Source: Bimastos eiseni
Lineage: Eukaryota; Annelida; Clitellata; Crassiclitellata; Lumbricidae
NCBI GenBank assembly: GCA_959347315.1
Contig: OY365808.1
Coordinates: 1,426,212-1,490,211, forward strand
Direction of reading: 5' to 3'
DNA: 64,000 nt
Shown: positions 48,567-61,420 of the stretch, one piece after another
Layout: every line of letters begins with the position of its first letter
Position numbering within the stretch: position 1 is the stretch's first letter
Notes under the pieces: generated by a model
The model's input: the letters and a program-made list of their open reading frames with translations, nothing else
Databases searched by the model: none
What the model was told of the DNA's origin: nothing
Program-made: the position numbers and the translations under genes

Positions 48567-48711
48567 CAGATGCGGCGACCTCGTTTGAGAGATGGGGTGG
48601 GGGCATCCATCAAGTAGGGTAAGAAATGTGGAAGGGACAAGCGTATAACGTGTCCCCTCTCCATAGAAGGTGAGGGTGTCCCTCTCGATCACCCGAGATC
48701 GCCGCCCCTGG
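48567..48711. mobile_element. MITE, family A (CAGAGGCGG-type ends)
   Basis: Runs from GCAGATGCGGCGACCTCG to GATCGCCGCCCCTGG with AACGTGTCCCCTCTCC inside. The copy at 52131-52276 is the same element inverted, and part of another is at 47065-47132. Confidence 0.65.
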
Positions 48712-48713
48712 TC

Positions 48714-48870
48714 CAACGGCGTCCAGATAGGGGTTCCGGAGGCAAATGTCTCCAATATCATATATGAGGGGGTAATTTTTTAGTCTTAATGGGGTAGCCT
48801 ATGTCTTGCCTTCCTTACACTTATGATCGTGTGTTTCCTCCATCACTCAAAGGGAATTGACGCCCCTGAG
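48714..48870. mobile_element. MITE, family B (GGCGTCCAGAT / TTGACGCCCCT ends)
   Basis: Follows family A directly. It includes GGAGGCAAATGTCTCCAAT and TTTCCTCCATCACTCAA and ends TTGACGCCCCTGAG. Related copies are 47133-47258, 51742-51890 and a right-end piece at about 35335-35432. Confidence 0.65.
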
Positions 48871-49997
48871 TAGGCCTATTAACCAAAGACAACAGTCGCT
48901 TTCGTCTAGGCTTTATTGAAGTTCATTCTAGCAAAATTTTCGATCACTTCGTAATAATCCACTTCACTTGCAAATTGCCTTTCGATCGCAACCAAGGCTA
49001 AACCTGACAATCTCTCCTCGACAATTGTTGATCGTACGTATACAATACATGGATGTGCGGTCCACCCATTGTTACCAACTGTACATCTACCACTGTGTCA
49101 TGTTTTAACTGTACTGCTGTGGTAACAATAAAGCTGATTGATTGATTATAAATTATATTAAAGCAAATTGTGATTTGTAACAACAGAATAAAATACAAGC
49201 GAGTAAGCATTCACTGCAAAGCAATTTAGGAAAGTCATAGTGATTTAAGAAATCACCATTTCAATAATAAATTTAATTCCATGCTTTTTAGAATATTGAC
49301 TAATATTCAATTCGTGTTTACATAACCTCAGCTGAAGCGTGCAGATGACGAGATGACGTATAATGACGCATTCAATGAACAGTAAGCCTACGTTGTCTCC
49401 CTGCAGTTCTATCATTGAGAGTGTAATGTTCGCTACAGCATAGGCTTACTAAAAAGGAAAACCGAATTTCACAACAATAATAAAGATAGTACCAACTAAC
49501 CTATGTACTTAGGTTTCTATTCTAGTAAATTGTTCTTTGATTTGTAACTTTGTGTTTTGTAAGAATTTATAATCATTTTTGCAACCTTTTCAAGAATTAA
49601 AAAAAATTATATTAAAATTTTTTCAATAATGAATCACTTCTAGTAATTGACCACAGAGGGAGTGTCCGCTCCTTCTGCTCTCCAATGGTTACGTTTCTTC
49701 AGTTGGCCCCATCTGTTTATTTGTCCTGCGCTCCTTCCAGCTGACTATCTCCTTTTTTTGCTATATCCACATCTCGAAGGTTTCTCCAATCTTTTGACGT
49801 CTTCCTTCCTCGTAAATAATAGACCATTAAATATGCATGAGCGCCCGTTGTATTCTGAATCTCTGACGAAATTATCATAGGACGGTGTCATGGAAACACA
49901 ATATCGTTTGACGCCACAAGAACCAAGCGCATCGAAACCGACCAGGGATGGTACATTCGCACCTGACCACGCCAGAATACCTAGGTACAGTCATCGA

Positions 49998-50162
49998 TGC
50001 TGATGATCATGACGACGACGACGACGACCACTACGACGACGATGATGACGATGTTGACGATGATGATGATGATGGTGTTGGTGGTGTTGCGGCTGCGGCT
50101 ACGACTGCTGATGATGACATCGACTGCTATTAGGCCTATCGTCATCGTCGCCACCACCACCA

Positions 50163-50194
<32 letters not shown>

Positions 50195-50220
50195 ACCACC
50201 ACCACCACCACTACCACCAA
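49998..50220. repeat. Trinucleotide tract (GAC/GAT, then ACC/GCC)
   Basis: GACGAC and GATGAT repeats followed by CACCACCGCCGCC repeats. The frames are low-complexity Asp, Thr/Met and Ala/Val runs. Confidence 0.9.
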
Positions 50221-50285
50221 CCAACAGACATTCATGAAAACACGTAAATGACTGATGATGTGCTTATTTTTAAAATAATTTGATC

Positions 50286-50371
50286 GACATTAATAAAAAA
50301 ACTGACTTAAAATCTAAAAACCGATCATTATTTTTTTGCAGGGTGGTGCAACTATTATTTCCATCACTGTA
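50286..50371. mobile_element. Fragment of the same Tc1/mariner-like MITE
   Basis: Contains GGTGCAACTATTATTTCCAT and an inner ACATTAATAAAAAAACTGAC block complementary to the inner part of the element at 8649-8926. Only one end is present. Confidence 0.65.
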
Positions 50372-50824
50372 GATCTACAGCTGCTTATCTCAAGTGTGTT
50401 ATGAGTTGCATATATCCATCAACCGTTGTCGTCTTATCTGATTCAACTGAGCAATCGTTATCGTAATCTCCAAACTTATAAAGCGCCATTGTAAAGCCAA
50501 GCGCAAGGCAACAACTTTTTCCCGAGCGCTACGTACGGTCATAGATATTTTCTGAAGGAGGTCTAAGTCCGGTTTTCATGGAGGTTGTCAGAGGAGGCAG
50601 AGTAGACGTGAAGGCGAGGTGTCGTTTAGGTCAAGAATTGGAAGTTAGATCATCAGATGAATCGTAGAAAGAGGTCCTTAAGAGTTGGGACTAAAGTTCA
50701 GAGTAGATGGCTAGATGGGTGCTGGATAGTAGAGCCTGATGGTGGGTGAGTGACAGAGATGGTGAAAGAACCGGAAAAGTGCGAATTCAGGGAGGATGTC
50801 GTTCCAAAGAAGTGGTACATTGTT

Positions 50825-50945
50825 GGCGGGGTCATAAGAGCAATGGATGACACACAGCTGAGGATTCGAGTTCGATTCCCATATGCTCCGTAAGGTTGAC
50901 CACTAGCCATTCTTTTGCAGGGTGGTGGCTTTGGTCAATGGTCGC
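50825..50945 (+). mobile_element. tRNA-derived SINE, second family
   Basis: GGTCATAAGAGCAATGGAT (A-box region), GAGTTCGATTCCC (B box, about 50868-50880), then TCCGTAAGGTTGAC and CATTCTTTTGC. Confidence 0.55.
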
Positions 50946-51741
50946 CTTGAACGGTTTCGACAGTCAAATTCGATTTCTGCAGTGCCGTAGCTGATTCTAT
51001 GGTGCCCTGGAGGAAGCGAACCTTGCTGAAGCGCCCTCCCACTGAGCAAGGTCCATTCACAATGCCTCATGCGTGCTTGGCGTTTATGGTGGGACGTATT
51101 TACCTTTATACGCGAATCTATCACGCATTCGTCAGACGCGTACGGACTACGACGCTAAGGCTTGTGAATTTGTGAATCATCGACCGAAATTATAAGAAAA
51201 AATAATTTTATATCGGCCCCTCAGTCCTTGGCGTCCTAGAGCAATCGCTCTACTTCGCTCCATGGCGCTACGCCACTGGATTTCTGTAATAATTCGTTCA
51301 TGCTACAGTATGTTTGTAGTCCTTCTGCGGCTTGTCGTTTGAAATTAAACGAAAATTATTCTTGTATTGTAAATTTGAGATGAGTTGTGCCGGGTATTGA
51401 GAAAGACTGAGACGAGGGGATGATCGGACAAAGCGGGTTGGCTGGACGGTGAAGTGGTCGCGAAGTGCACCTCTTCTTTGGCTTTGGCTGTATTAAGGCG
51501 CTGCATAAATAGCCTCAGTAATGCATATAATACAAATAAATATGCTATGCTACAATGTAATATAGTGACTTGAACTGACATATATAGCGTCTTTATGAAA
51601 TTCCAGCCTCAGTCCATATTCGATTGAAAATCCAATCAAAATCTGGATTGGAGAAAGCAGAACTAATTCCAAGAGTTTTGAGAAACACACACCTAGTCGT
51701 TATTTCCAAACTTCGAAAGCACCACTCGAAGGTCAAGTGCA

Positions 51742-51890
51742 AAGGGGCGTCCAGATAGGGGAAGGTCCGGAGGCAAATGCCTCGAATTTCACGTGGGAGA
51801 TTTTTTTATTCGGGGTGGGGGCATTTTGCCTTCCATACCCGTGGGACTGGAGTGTTTGCCTCATTCACTCAGAGGAGATTTACGCCCCTG
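51742..51890. mobile_element. MITE, family B, with 8-bp target duplication
   Basis: The 149-bp element is flanked by CAAGTGCA at 51734-51741 and 51891-51898. Without it the host sequence would read like the repeat at 14335-14405 (CCAAGTGCAGAGC), so a pre-insertion site can be recognised in a paralogous repeat. Confidence 0.85.
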
Positions 51891-52130
51891 CAAGTGCAGA
51901 GCCTCAGCCTGTTCACGAGCGCTGCGTCTAACAAGAGGCAATGGCCAGCAGGTAGTCGAAATTCTGTTGCAATAGGTGTGAGAGGAGCAGATTAGCTGTT
52001 AAGGCTGGTGTCACTAAGGCTGAGAGTTGGGAGGGGGAAAACCGGATGAATCAGGGTAGGAGCTCTTGATGAGATGACACTTCACTTGTGTGTGGAAAGT
52101 CCGCGTGGTGACAGATAGAGCTACCTGAGG

Positions 52131-52276
52131 CCAGGGGCGGTGAACCCAGAGGATCGAGGGGGACAAATACCCCACCTTTTACAGAGAGGGGACACGTTAT
52201 ACGTTTGTCCCTCCACATTTTCTACCTCTTTCATTGGGTGCCCACCCACCCGTCAAACGAGATCACCGCCTCTGCC
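52131..52276. mobile_element. MITE, family A, inverted copy
   Basis: CCAGGGGCGGTGAACCC to GATCACCGCCTCTG with GGGGACACGTTATACG inside; reverse complement of the copy at 48567-48711. Confidence 0.65.
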
Positions 52277-53789
52277 TGAGGCAGATGATGAATCGTGATC
52301 GTACGGCGTTGGATATGGCTCGGCTTGAGAGCTTGAGGTGAGTGGTGACCGGAGATGATAAGGTCGAGCGGGTACGATGGATGCTTGTTGTAGAGTTAGT
52401 TACGATTTTAAAATCTTGGCGTCAACAACTCTGAAAGCCATATTATGATGTTGATTCAAACGCTGTATTTATCGCCACTCGCCAGTTAGTGTAGCTAGAA
52501 GCATCGAGATTATACGATGACGCTTGGGCGTTCTTGTGACAGCTCTGGCTGGTGAGTTTTAGAGAAGTTGAAGATGCTCTAGTTGGGTGGATTGGAGGTT
52601 AGTGATAGTAGTAATTTCATTGTAACGACAATGTGTGATAGCAACGATCTTACGATCATCATTATCGCCCTCCTCCTTTATCCAGACTTAGGACCGGCTC
52701 TTCTAGAGCGCAAGCAGTGGTAGGGTTTGAGAAGCAGTGAAACTGATAAAGTACTTTTCAGCTTGAAATCAAACGAAAATGATTAGAAGTATTATTAACT
52801 TGAGACGAATATTGACCGTGTATTAAGAAAGACTGAGACAGAAGCATGATCCGATCGAGTGGTGGTCGATTCGTACAGCACCGCGTGCGACTTACTTGTC
52901 TCGGACAACTGGACCGTCACGAATCAATAACCCAACCGTTCGGCTTTTCCGGGCTGTGGTCGAGGTCTGCAGAGGATTCGGCCGCCGAGATACAGGCAGG
53001 AAGCGAACGCTACTATGTATGCAGCCGTCGCAGACGCGATTATCGCCCACCCACTCACCCATGCAGCGCCGCCAACCTTATGCTCGCGTGGTTAAGCAGC
53101 TGACTCGGCGCCCGGTGCCAGGATTAAGAGGCGCTCGAAGGTACCTAAGCCTCTGTCGTTGGAGGAGTTGACCACTCGAGGAGGAGTCCTGTCTGCCGGT
53201 CACTGCGCTTCGACGAGTAAGTCGCCTGTGGCCATCGTAATTGTAATCGTAATCGTGAGGTTCATACAGCTTCTGAAAGAGCGACGTCACGGTTACCGTG
53301 GTTCCTGGTTCGTGGGCGATAACTCATGAGACACAATCAATAGGCAGGTAAAGTTTTGATTTGGGATCCAAAAGGGCCAGACAGATGGACAGTCGGAGAT
53401 TAGTACGGTTTCTATTCCGGTTTGTTATTGTCGGAATTGGTTGCAATTTGATGGGTTTGGTAAATTGAATTACGCTTGAGGCGTGTCTAAGATTTGCGCT
53501 GCAAATGTTCATCGATCGTTGCTCGTAATCTTAGGCCTAAATACTCGGAGACGAACCATATGGTATCGACAATAATCGCTCATGGATAATGAGCTATTCG
53601 TAAAGATCTTAGCTGAAAGTTTTCGCCCGATGAAAATAACCTGATTGAAAGCTGAACAAGGTTGAGACCATACGATTTTTGTACATGTAGAAATGCAATA
53701 CACTTGCATTTTAACATTTTAACCTCTTAGAAATTCCGAAATGCACTCAAGGATAATATATGGAGCGAAAACAATTAGGCTATATTTTG

Positions 53790-53895
53790 TGAGCAACTGT
53801 GCACGCTCGAAGGACTTGCTCAAGGTCCCTATACGGTAAGCGCATCGGAGAGGGATGATCGAACCCGTACTACTCGACCGCTCTAACAATCTTAT
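53790..53895 (-). mobile_element. tRNA-derived SINE (same family)
   Basis: On the minus strand GTACGGGTTCGATCATC is the B-box region, and GTATAGGGACCTTGAGCAAG the body. Confidence 0.65.
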
Positions 53896-54263
53896 AATTA
53901 TAGCTCATATATTGAGTGGTGCTTTCGAAATTTGGAGATTGCGATTACGAGCTAAACCAAAGGTAACCAAAAATTTTTTACAGTTGGCCATATTCGTGTA
54001 GATTAGACAAAAGGACAATAAAGTTGGATGAGCTCCTAAGTGTTAGGAGAGTGAGTTTGTTCATCGACTATGATGTGATTGGAGAATGGCTTCGTTAACA
54101 TACGGTGTACATATTTAACATGAGGTCGAATTCAGACAAACGAGACATGGCCTCCTAGCTATACACCTTATGAGTTTACTCCCCGCTTTATGCACTTCTC
54201 CAGACATTCAATGTCTCTTTGTAGAACGGGTTCCAAGCTTGAGCACAATGTCCAGATGTCTAG

Positions 54264-54440
54264 TGTGGCATGGTGGCCGATTGGTTTGAGACGTCGGCCC
54301 GTAACGCTGGGTGTGCGCTGAGTGTGCGGGTCCGACTCTCGTTAGAGGCGTCACTGTGTAAGGACCTTGAGCAAATCCTTCGCACAGAATTGCTCTGCAT
54401 TACAATTGCAGTTGCACAGTCACGTGTGTGCTGAGCTAAA
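54264..54440 (+). mobile_element. tRNA-derived SINE (same family)
   Basis: A-box-like GGTGGCCGATTGG (54272-54284), B-box-like GCGGGTCCGACTCTC, then AGGACCTTGAGCAAATCCTT at 54361. Confidence 0.7.
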
Positions 54441-55719
54441 CTGTAAGAAGGGCAATATCAAATGACAGTTGTATTGTATTGTAGTTGAATAAAACTCATG
54501 TGCTGTCCATAAATGCTTGGAACCATACTGAAAATCATGGTTGACCGCAGAAATTATCCCAAGAGGAGGCACAGAGCACAATGGTCCACTTTTCTGCTCT
54601 TGCACGGCTAAAGAAGATGGAAATTGGGCTTTCTACTTTTCTCTGATTCATCGGCAGTCTGAGATGACAGTCTTTTGATTTTATTGCTTGGCGTACTATT
54701 AATACATTCTATGGACTTTATGTGTGAAACGTGAGACTGGTACTATAGTACATAAAAAGGACCAAGATTCATTTTTTCAGGAGGCCAAGAGCCCCTATGT
54801 GCGGGCGCCCATGCTAAAAATAACAATAACTTGTCTAAGATCGAACAATAAGTTGTTTAAGATCGCAAGATGGAAAACTGACAATTATTTCCAAACACAC
54901 CAACAGTCGTATTTCCCCTAGCCACAAGTCTCCTCCTTTGACCAACCTACCATCATCTACCAGTCGGTCAATTAGGTCGAGTGAAAGCCCACAGATTACC
55001 ATTTCAACGAGATTGCCTATCGACCGACATCAACAGAGACCATGTGCATGAGCCTCGTCGGTTATTATTGAATGCAATTGACATTCCCTTCTCCTCTGTC
55101 AGATCCTAACGCAAGGGATCGACCGGTCGGTCTATCGCGGTCAACGGAAGCTAATACCAAAGTCCACATTCAAGGAAGAGCTATGTTACTGCACACATGT
55201 AGTGAATAGGGAAAACAGGCGTTGAGATACAACACGTAAAGTAAGCATATGTATACAGGCTGTGGAGTAATTGGGTTCCAGTTTCACGTTTGAAGTAGAA
55301 TATGTGCGGCGCTTCTGACAAATAAAAGCATTGTTTGATTGAAAAAACTGATCTGTGTGATCCGATATTTCTATATTGAAAACACGCACAGTCTATAATA
55401 CTGCAAGTGGGCTTTGTAGAGCTTGTAGCGGTAACTTGGAAACGCAGATTGCATGGGCAGCAGCATCTTGATGGACGGACGGGTCTTCATTGCGGACTTG
55501 ATTTGGCATAGCGCCGGTGAATAAGCTGGTCTCCCTGACGTGGCTTTTGTGGGCGCTGAGAAATTTTCGAGGATCTACATTACACTACATTCTGGATCGT
55601 GGTCTGTTTACGACTTGGTTTTGAAGCACCATCATTTGATACATCGTGCATTCAGCACTGGAGCAATAGACGTTGCTAATTACAGAGGCCTAAATTGGAT
55701 GCACGCTATCTGCGACAGC

Positions 55720-56125
55720 ATGGTTAACTAGACTCAGCATGATAAAATAACCTCAGTAGGCCTCAACATAATAAACATAATGAGGATGGTAAACTAGACT
55801 CAACATGATAGAATAGACTCAACATGGTTAAAACGACTGTGTGATCATTTAAACTCAACATAGTAAACTAGACTCAACATGGTAGAACAGACTCAAGATA
55901 GTAAACCAGACTCAACATGGTAGAATAGATTTAACATGGTAGAATAGACTCAAAATAGTAAACCAGACTCAACATGGTAGAACAGACTCAAGATAGTAAA
56001 CCAGACTCAACATGGTAGAATAGATTTAACATGGTAGAATAGACTCAAAATAGTAAACCAGACTCAACATGGTAGAATAGACTCGACATAGTAAACAAGA
56101 CTCAACATTGTAAGATAGATGCAGC
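55720..56125. repeat. 19-bp minisatellite with a 95-bp higher-order unit
   Basis: The base unit is AGACTCAACATGGTAGAAT with variants (GATTTAACATGG, GACTCAAGATAGTAAAC). Five variants in fixed order form a 95-bp block present twice in a row between about 55865 and 56060. It lies 220-700 bp upstream of the SLC7A4-like coding start. Confidence 0.85.
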
Positions 56126-56419
56126 ATGGTAAGCTAGATTCTCTTTGGTCTTGTGCATTGGTACCGTTGCACTGAATATTCTTACATATACGCTGCCAAT
56201 TAGTTAGTCGATATTTAATAATAAGATGGTATGCGTTGCCCTCTTCGTTTCTCTAGACCTGGCACTACCAGAATCAGTGGAGGGGCGGAATTCGGCATCA
56301 ACTGAAATATATCTTAAACTGTGGGTTGTTATTTTCATAGGTTGACGACATCAAAGGAAGGTAATTAGACGTCTAAACTTAGCGCGTGCTGAAGAAACAG
56401 GTGCATATATCAGTCGACC

Positions 56420-59400
56420 ATGTCCTCCCCGGTAGGAAGGTTCTTCGAGCGAGTGAGCCGAAGGAAGACCTTGGACGCTGACATCATGGAGACGCCGCTG
56501 AAGCGATGCCTCAACCTCTTCGACCTGGTCCTCCTCGGCATCGGGCACATGGTCGGCGCCGGTATCTTCGTCATCACGGGCACTGTGGCCAAGGACATCG
56601 CCGGTCCGGGAATCGTTCTTTCCTACCTTCTGGCTGGAGTGGCAGCCGTCCTCTCCGCCCTTTGCTACGCAGAGTTCGGCGCCCGAGTTCCTAAGGCTGG
56701 ATCCGCATACACCTACACTTATGTGACCATCGGAGAGCTGTTCGCCTTCCTGATCGGCTGGAACATGATTCTCGAGAACCTGATCGGCGCCGCATCGGTT
56801 GCAAGGGCCTGGAGCGGATCGTTTGACGCGCTTTTTAACGGAGCCATCCGGAACGGAACGCTGGAACACGTCGGTTCTGTTAACGTTCCGTGGCTGAGCA
56901 AATACCTGGATTTCATCGCTCTCGGAGTCGTCCTGCTGGTCGTGGTGTTCGTGGCCGCAGGAGCTAAGGTCTCGACGACGGTCAACAGCGTCCTGACGAT
57001 CATCAATCTGGCCATCCTTTGCCTCATCGTTGGTCTGGGCTTCTACCTGGCAGACTCCAGAAACTGGACGAACCAGAAGAACGGCGGCTTCCTGCCGTAC
57101 GGTTTCTCCGGAGTGATAGCTGGAGCCGGGTCCTGCTTCTACGCCTACATCGGTTTCGAGGGCATTGCCATCGCAGGAGAGGAGGCGAAGAATCCGGCAC
57201 GTACGATCCCAATAGCCACCGGTCTAGCGATGATCCTCGTCAGTCTTCTCTACGTCGGCTGCTCGGCTACTCTGACCCTGATGGTTCCCTATAACACGGT
57301 GGACGTGGCCGCGCCCTTCCCCACGGCCTTCGGTCTGCACGGGAACATGTGGGCGAAACGAGTAGTGGCCATTGGCGCCCTGGTCGGCATCTCGACGTCC
57401 CTGCTCGGTTCGCTCTTCACCCTACCGCGGTCCATCTACGCCATGGCCTCCGACGGGCTTCTGTTCCGCGTGCTCGCCTATGTCCATCCGAGAACCCAGA
57501 CTCCCGTTCTGTCCATCTTTGTCTTCGGCGTGGTCGCCGGCATCGTGGCACTCCTCGTCGACCTTGAGGTGCTCGTCGAGCTGCTCTCCATCGGGACCTT
57601 ACTCAGCTTCACGATCGTGGCCGCCAGCGTGATCGTACTCCACTACCAGCCGGTCAGTAAGTGCCAGTTCCAGCTGAGACCTGATGCGTCGACGACATCC
57701 CTAGACGACCAGGACTCCATCACCGACCCTGACACAATTTCCGACAAGAAGAAAATGCTGACGACCTCTCAGAGCCACGACGACATTGGGAAGCTGAAGA
57801 AGCACTTCTTGGATCTGCCCATCCTCCGTTCCATGCCTCCAGGGTACGCAAGCATCGCCAGCGTCACCTCGATGACCGTCTTCATGGTGTCGTTCTGGCT
57901 GCTGGTGCTCCACGGGACGGCCTACTTAAAGGAAGGGGCCTGGTGGAGTATCGTTCTGCTCGCCATCGTCAGCTTGGGTCTGGTTATGTCGTTCCTTCTG
58001 CTCTGTGTTCATGAACAAAATACCAGTTTCCTGACTTTCCAGGTACGGATCTTTTTAATAGTCAAGCCAAATATCCATACAGTTGGTGTGTTTCGATGAT
58101 CAGGCGTTTGTAAAGCTTGCGAAGGTCCAACGCTTAAGCTAGACCTAAGACAACTGAATTGTGAGGGACACCAACGCAATTGGCCTTCACAAATACGAGG
58201 CTACGTAGAGTTTGAGACTAGCTGACCGCTTTCATGTTAATCAAATGGACTCTATATTATTATTTGAGCTGCGAACGAGGTTTCTAGCACTGCATTCTCT
58301 TCTCGGTCATGACCATTCCTAGATAAAGCCCACATAGTTATGACCCACATGTCCATGTGCATAAGACCATACAGCCCATATGGCCATGGAGACGATCGTA
58401 GGATGCAACAGGTGTGCTAATATCTTAAAGAAACCGAATAACTGGACCGATTTTAAGCATGCACTTCCTATATGACTCGGCATGAGGTTCTGTAATTATT
58501 CATTACTCGACGTTCGCAATGACCGCCAAACTCATACATTGCTTGCAGTCCAGCAGTGCCAGTCCCAATCTTGGATTAAGGAGAAGAGCGACGCTAATGA
58601 TCTTTGTTATCACACAGTGTCGTTTTAAACTGCAACTATCACCACCACCACCGTAATCTCGAAGTTTACGAAGCGTTCTTTACGGAAGGCGAATTTTAGA
58701 AACTCTTCAAAAGCTTCAAGAAAATGACTGCACAAGGAATCTCAACGGATGGGTCTTGACTGGGCGTTAGTTAAAGAATATTCACGAGCGATGCCTATAA
58801 CTTATCTTCTTTGTAACTGTATTGGTGTCGTTCTTGCAGGTTCCACTGGTTCCGTTTCTACCCACGCTGAGCATGATGCTGAACATAGGAATGATGCTGC
58901 AGCTGAACAAGTTCACCTGGATTCGTTTGGCGTTATGGCTAATGATAGGTAAGCTAATGTAGAAGATGCGAAGTCCACTGCACACTCTCTGTATCGGAGA
59001 CTTCCGTAAGCTGGATCAAGAACGAAAGGGCGACGCTAATGCTTTTGGCTTATTTAATTAAGAGGATTTGATCTAGCACGGTCGTACTCCGTAACCTTAA
59101 ATGGCGTGACACCTATTCATAGTGGCAGCGGACGTGAAGGCTTTAACCCGATCAGAAATAGGCCTATTGAAAAATAAACTGTAGGATGGGGTCATAACCT
59201 AGGTCGCCAAAGAAACACGATTACGTCTTCGATGTACCTAAATATATCGTTAAACAGATGCAATCTTCGTAAGCCCCTACTGCTAAACGGTCCTGAACAT
59301 TGATATGAAGATCCGTTAACAGAAACTACTCACCTGCCGGGCAACTTTGAATAATCCGTCAGATTGGTTACACCCCACACAAACCATGCCCTTTGTAGGA

Positions 59401-60009
59401 TGTATCTATTATATAGACCTTATAGTATATTTGTATGCAATATCACGTCTTCATTGTGGCTTGGCTCCAAGATCGTGTACGCCTTCATTGTGGCTTGGTC
59501 CCCCGCTCGGATAAAAAAAATCACCCCTTAAGTCAAGATTAGGTCCAAGAGACCAAAACCATTAATGGAACCAAAACCATTAATGGAACCAAAACCAACC
59601 CTTCATTACCTCTTGGACTTAAAACCCCTTCTCCACTGCGGCTTCAATCCAAGATCACCCCTTTTGCAGCTTGGTTCTAAGAACACTCCTTCATCGGAGT
59701 GTGATTGTAAAGGGAATTCAAGACCACTTCTGACTTTGAGTTCGCTTAAACTGTCTCAAAATGTGTTCAAAATAATTGGGTAACAGAATAATTATGGCTT
59801 ATAATATCAGACTGTTAATTGTCGCTATCTTTCCAGGGTTCATCATCTACTTCGGTTATGGCATTTGGCACAGCAGCGAGAACGAGCCTCTGCTTCCATT
59901 CAAGCCAGTGGTGTCCTACTCGAGCGGTGACGTTGCCCCTGTGATCGGGGCCCCAGAAGAAACCTCAACCGAAGACGAACAGCAGACAACGAAGAGGAGA
60001 AGCACATAA
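56420..60009 (+). CDS. SLC7A4: SLC7A4-like cationic amino acid transporter (CAT family)
   Basis: A multi-pass plasma-membrane protein of the APC superfamily, CAT subfamily. Coding exons 56420-58042, 58840-58948 and 59837-60009 join in phases 0 and 1 to give 634 aa. Family features are FDLVLLGIGHMVGAGIFV in TM1, CYAEFGARVPKAGSAY, GELFAFLIGWN (with the conserved Glu), ASVARAWSGSFD, PYGFSGVIAGAGSCFYAYIGFE, EEAKNPARTIP, YAMASDGLLF and VHPRTQTPV. The C-terminal exons supply the last helices and IYFGYGIWHSSE, then a charged tail. IRNGTLEHVGS and the VHPRTQTPV block look more like SLC7A4 than CAT1-3. Human SLC7A4 has not shown clear transport alone, so substrate is open. The ATG has a good context (gaccATGtcc); an acceptor at 56340 indicates a 5' non-coding exon. 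A Lys/Asp/Ser-rich loop lies near residues 420-460. The first coding exon is unusually long and GC-rich for this window. Confidence 0.93.
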
Positions 60010-61204
60010 GCACTCACCCTCAAGTACAGCAACTGCCAAACAAACGATTATAAAGCTCCTGGTGTTGATACCACACCGAAAAAGTTAGCCTACTGTTATC
60101 GATTGACAAATTGTTGAAATTCGTCCGAACATTTAATGCTTGGTGTAGGATATATACATCCCATGGGCATGAGCCGCATGAGTACCAAATGGGCTCTATA
60201 CGGATCCCATATGTGCATATGGATACCATATGAACTCCATGTGGGCATGCTGGCATGAATGGAGTTTTGCTTTGAAGTCCAACCGTGCACAATTAGCTGA
60301 GTCCAAAATGTGATGGACGTCATGTGACATTGTGTGCTGTTGCAGCAGGCATGGCGTGATTTGAAGATAGTGTACTACTACCCTTTAATTTGTTTCGTTA
60401 TTTCAGTTGGAGTTGATTTCCCCTGTATTCACTCTACCACCGGTTTTTCTGCGCAACACTTTCCACTCACAACGCAAGGGACCATTAACATACCCTGCAG
60501 TAGGTCTAGCCTCACCCTTAAGTGTGTAGGCCTATTGCCCTTTCATAGGCTGTCACAGGCTTAGCTGTTTCGCAACTAACCACTAACACGAACTGAACTG
60601 CTGTTGATCATTGCTAAAACCTCTTCACTTCATCGTCATGTTGCGGCATTGCTTTTCTTTGTTGGTATTTCCAGTTGCAACGAAAACATTGTATTTGTTT
60701 CAGCGCAATGTTGAGTTAAGTTTGTCCTTAACTAATACAAGATTTACGTGACATTTCCATGACTTCGTCTCCAAGGATCGGGCAGTTAGGATAGGCCTAC
60801 ATTTAATTGATGTAATCGGAATTGCGAAATTTGAATTATGATTATAATTGGTAATTTGTGTTTTGTTGTTCTGCATCAAGGTAATTCGTAATATTTTATT
60901 GAATTACATTTTTTCATCTAGGCTGTAATTGGAAAATTATTCAATTGCACTTTATTATGTAATTTGCCCAACTCTGTCTGTCTCACAAAAGACCTTCGTA
61001 TTATTTTAAGGTTGTAATGAAGACTAAAGAAAGCCGACCGTAAAGATGAACATTGCTAAGTCCTGTTCTTTTTGATATACATGTACCGAGTCTGCTCGCT
61101 ATCATTCAGATATTATGGTGATTGAGTTACTAGTGAGTCCTAATCTTCATTTCGATCGTCAAGAGATTTCGAGTATGTCTGATTGTCTGGACGAAATTTA
61201 GTTG

Positions 61205-61420
61205 CTAAATAAGGTAGCCAGACGAACGTTTTGCATCCGCAGAAAGATATCTAAAACAAATATCTGTACAAATCCTTATATAGTGCCCTGCACTTTGTTA
61301 ATCGTTTTGCTCCTAGGATTAAGACTGCACTGGCCCAAGACCGGGCTTCTGCTGTTGTGGGTCCATCTACCCGAAATGACCTTCCTCCACCATCAATGGT
61401 TGAACTATATTCCCATGGAG
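61205..61420 (+). mobile_element. CR1-like LINE 3' fragment
   Basis: The segment with GCTGTTGTGGGTCCATCTAC and ATGACCTTCCTCCACCATCA is the plus-strand counterpart of the copies at 7565-7870 and 37400-37700. Confidence 0.6.
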
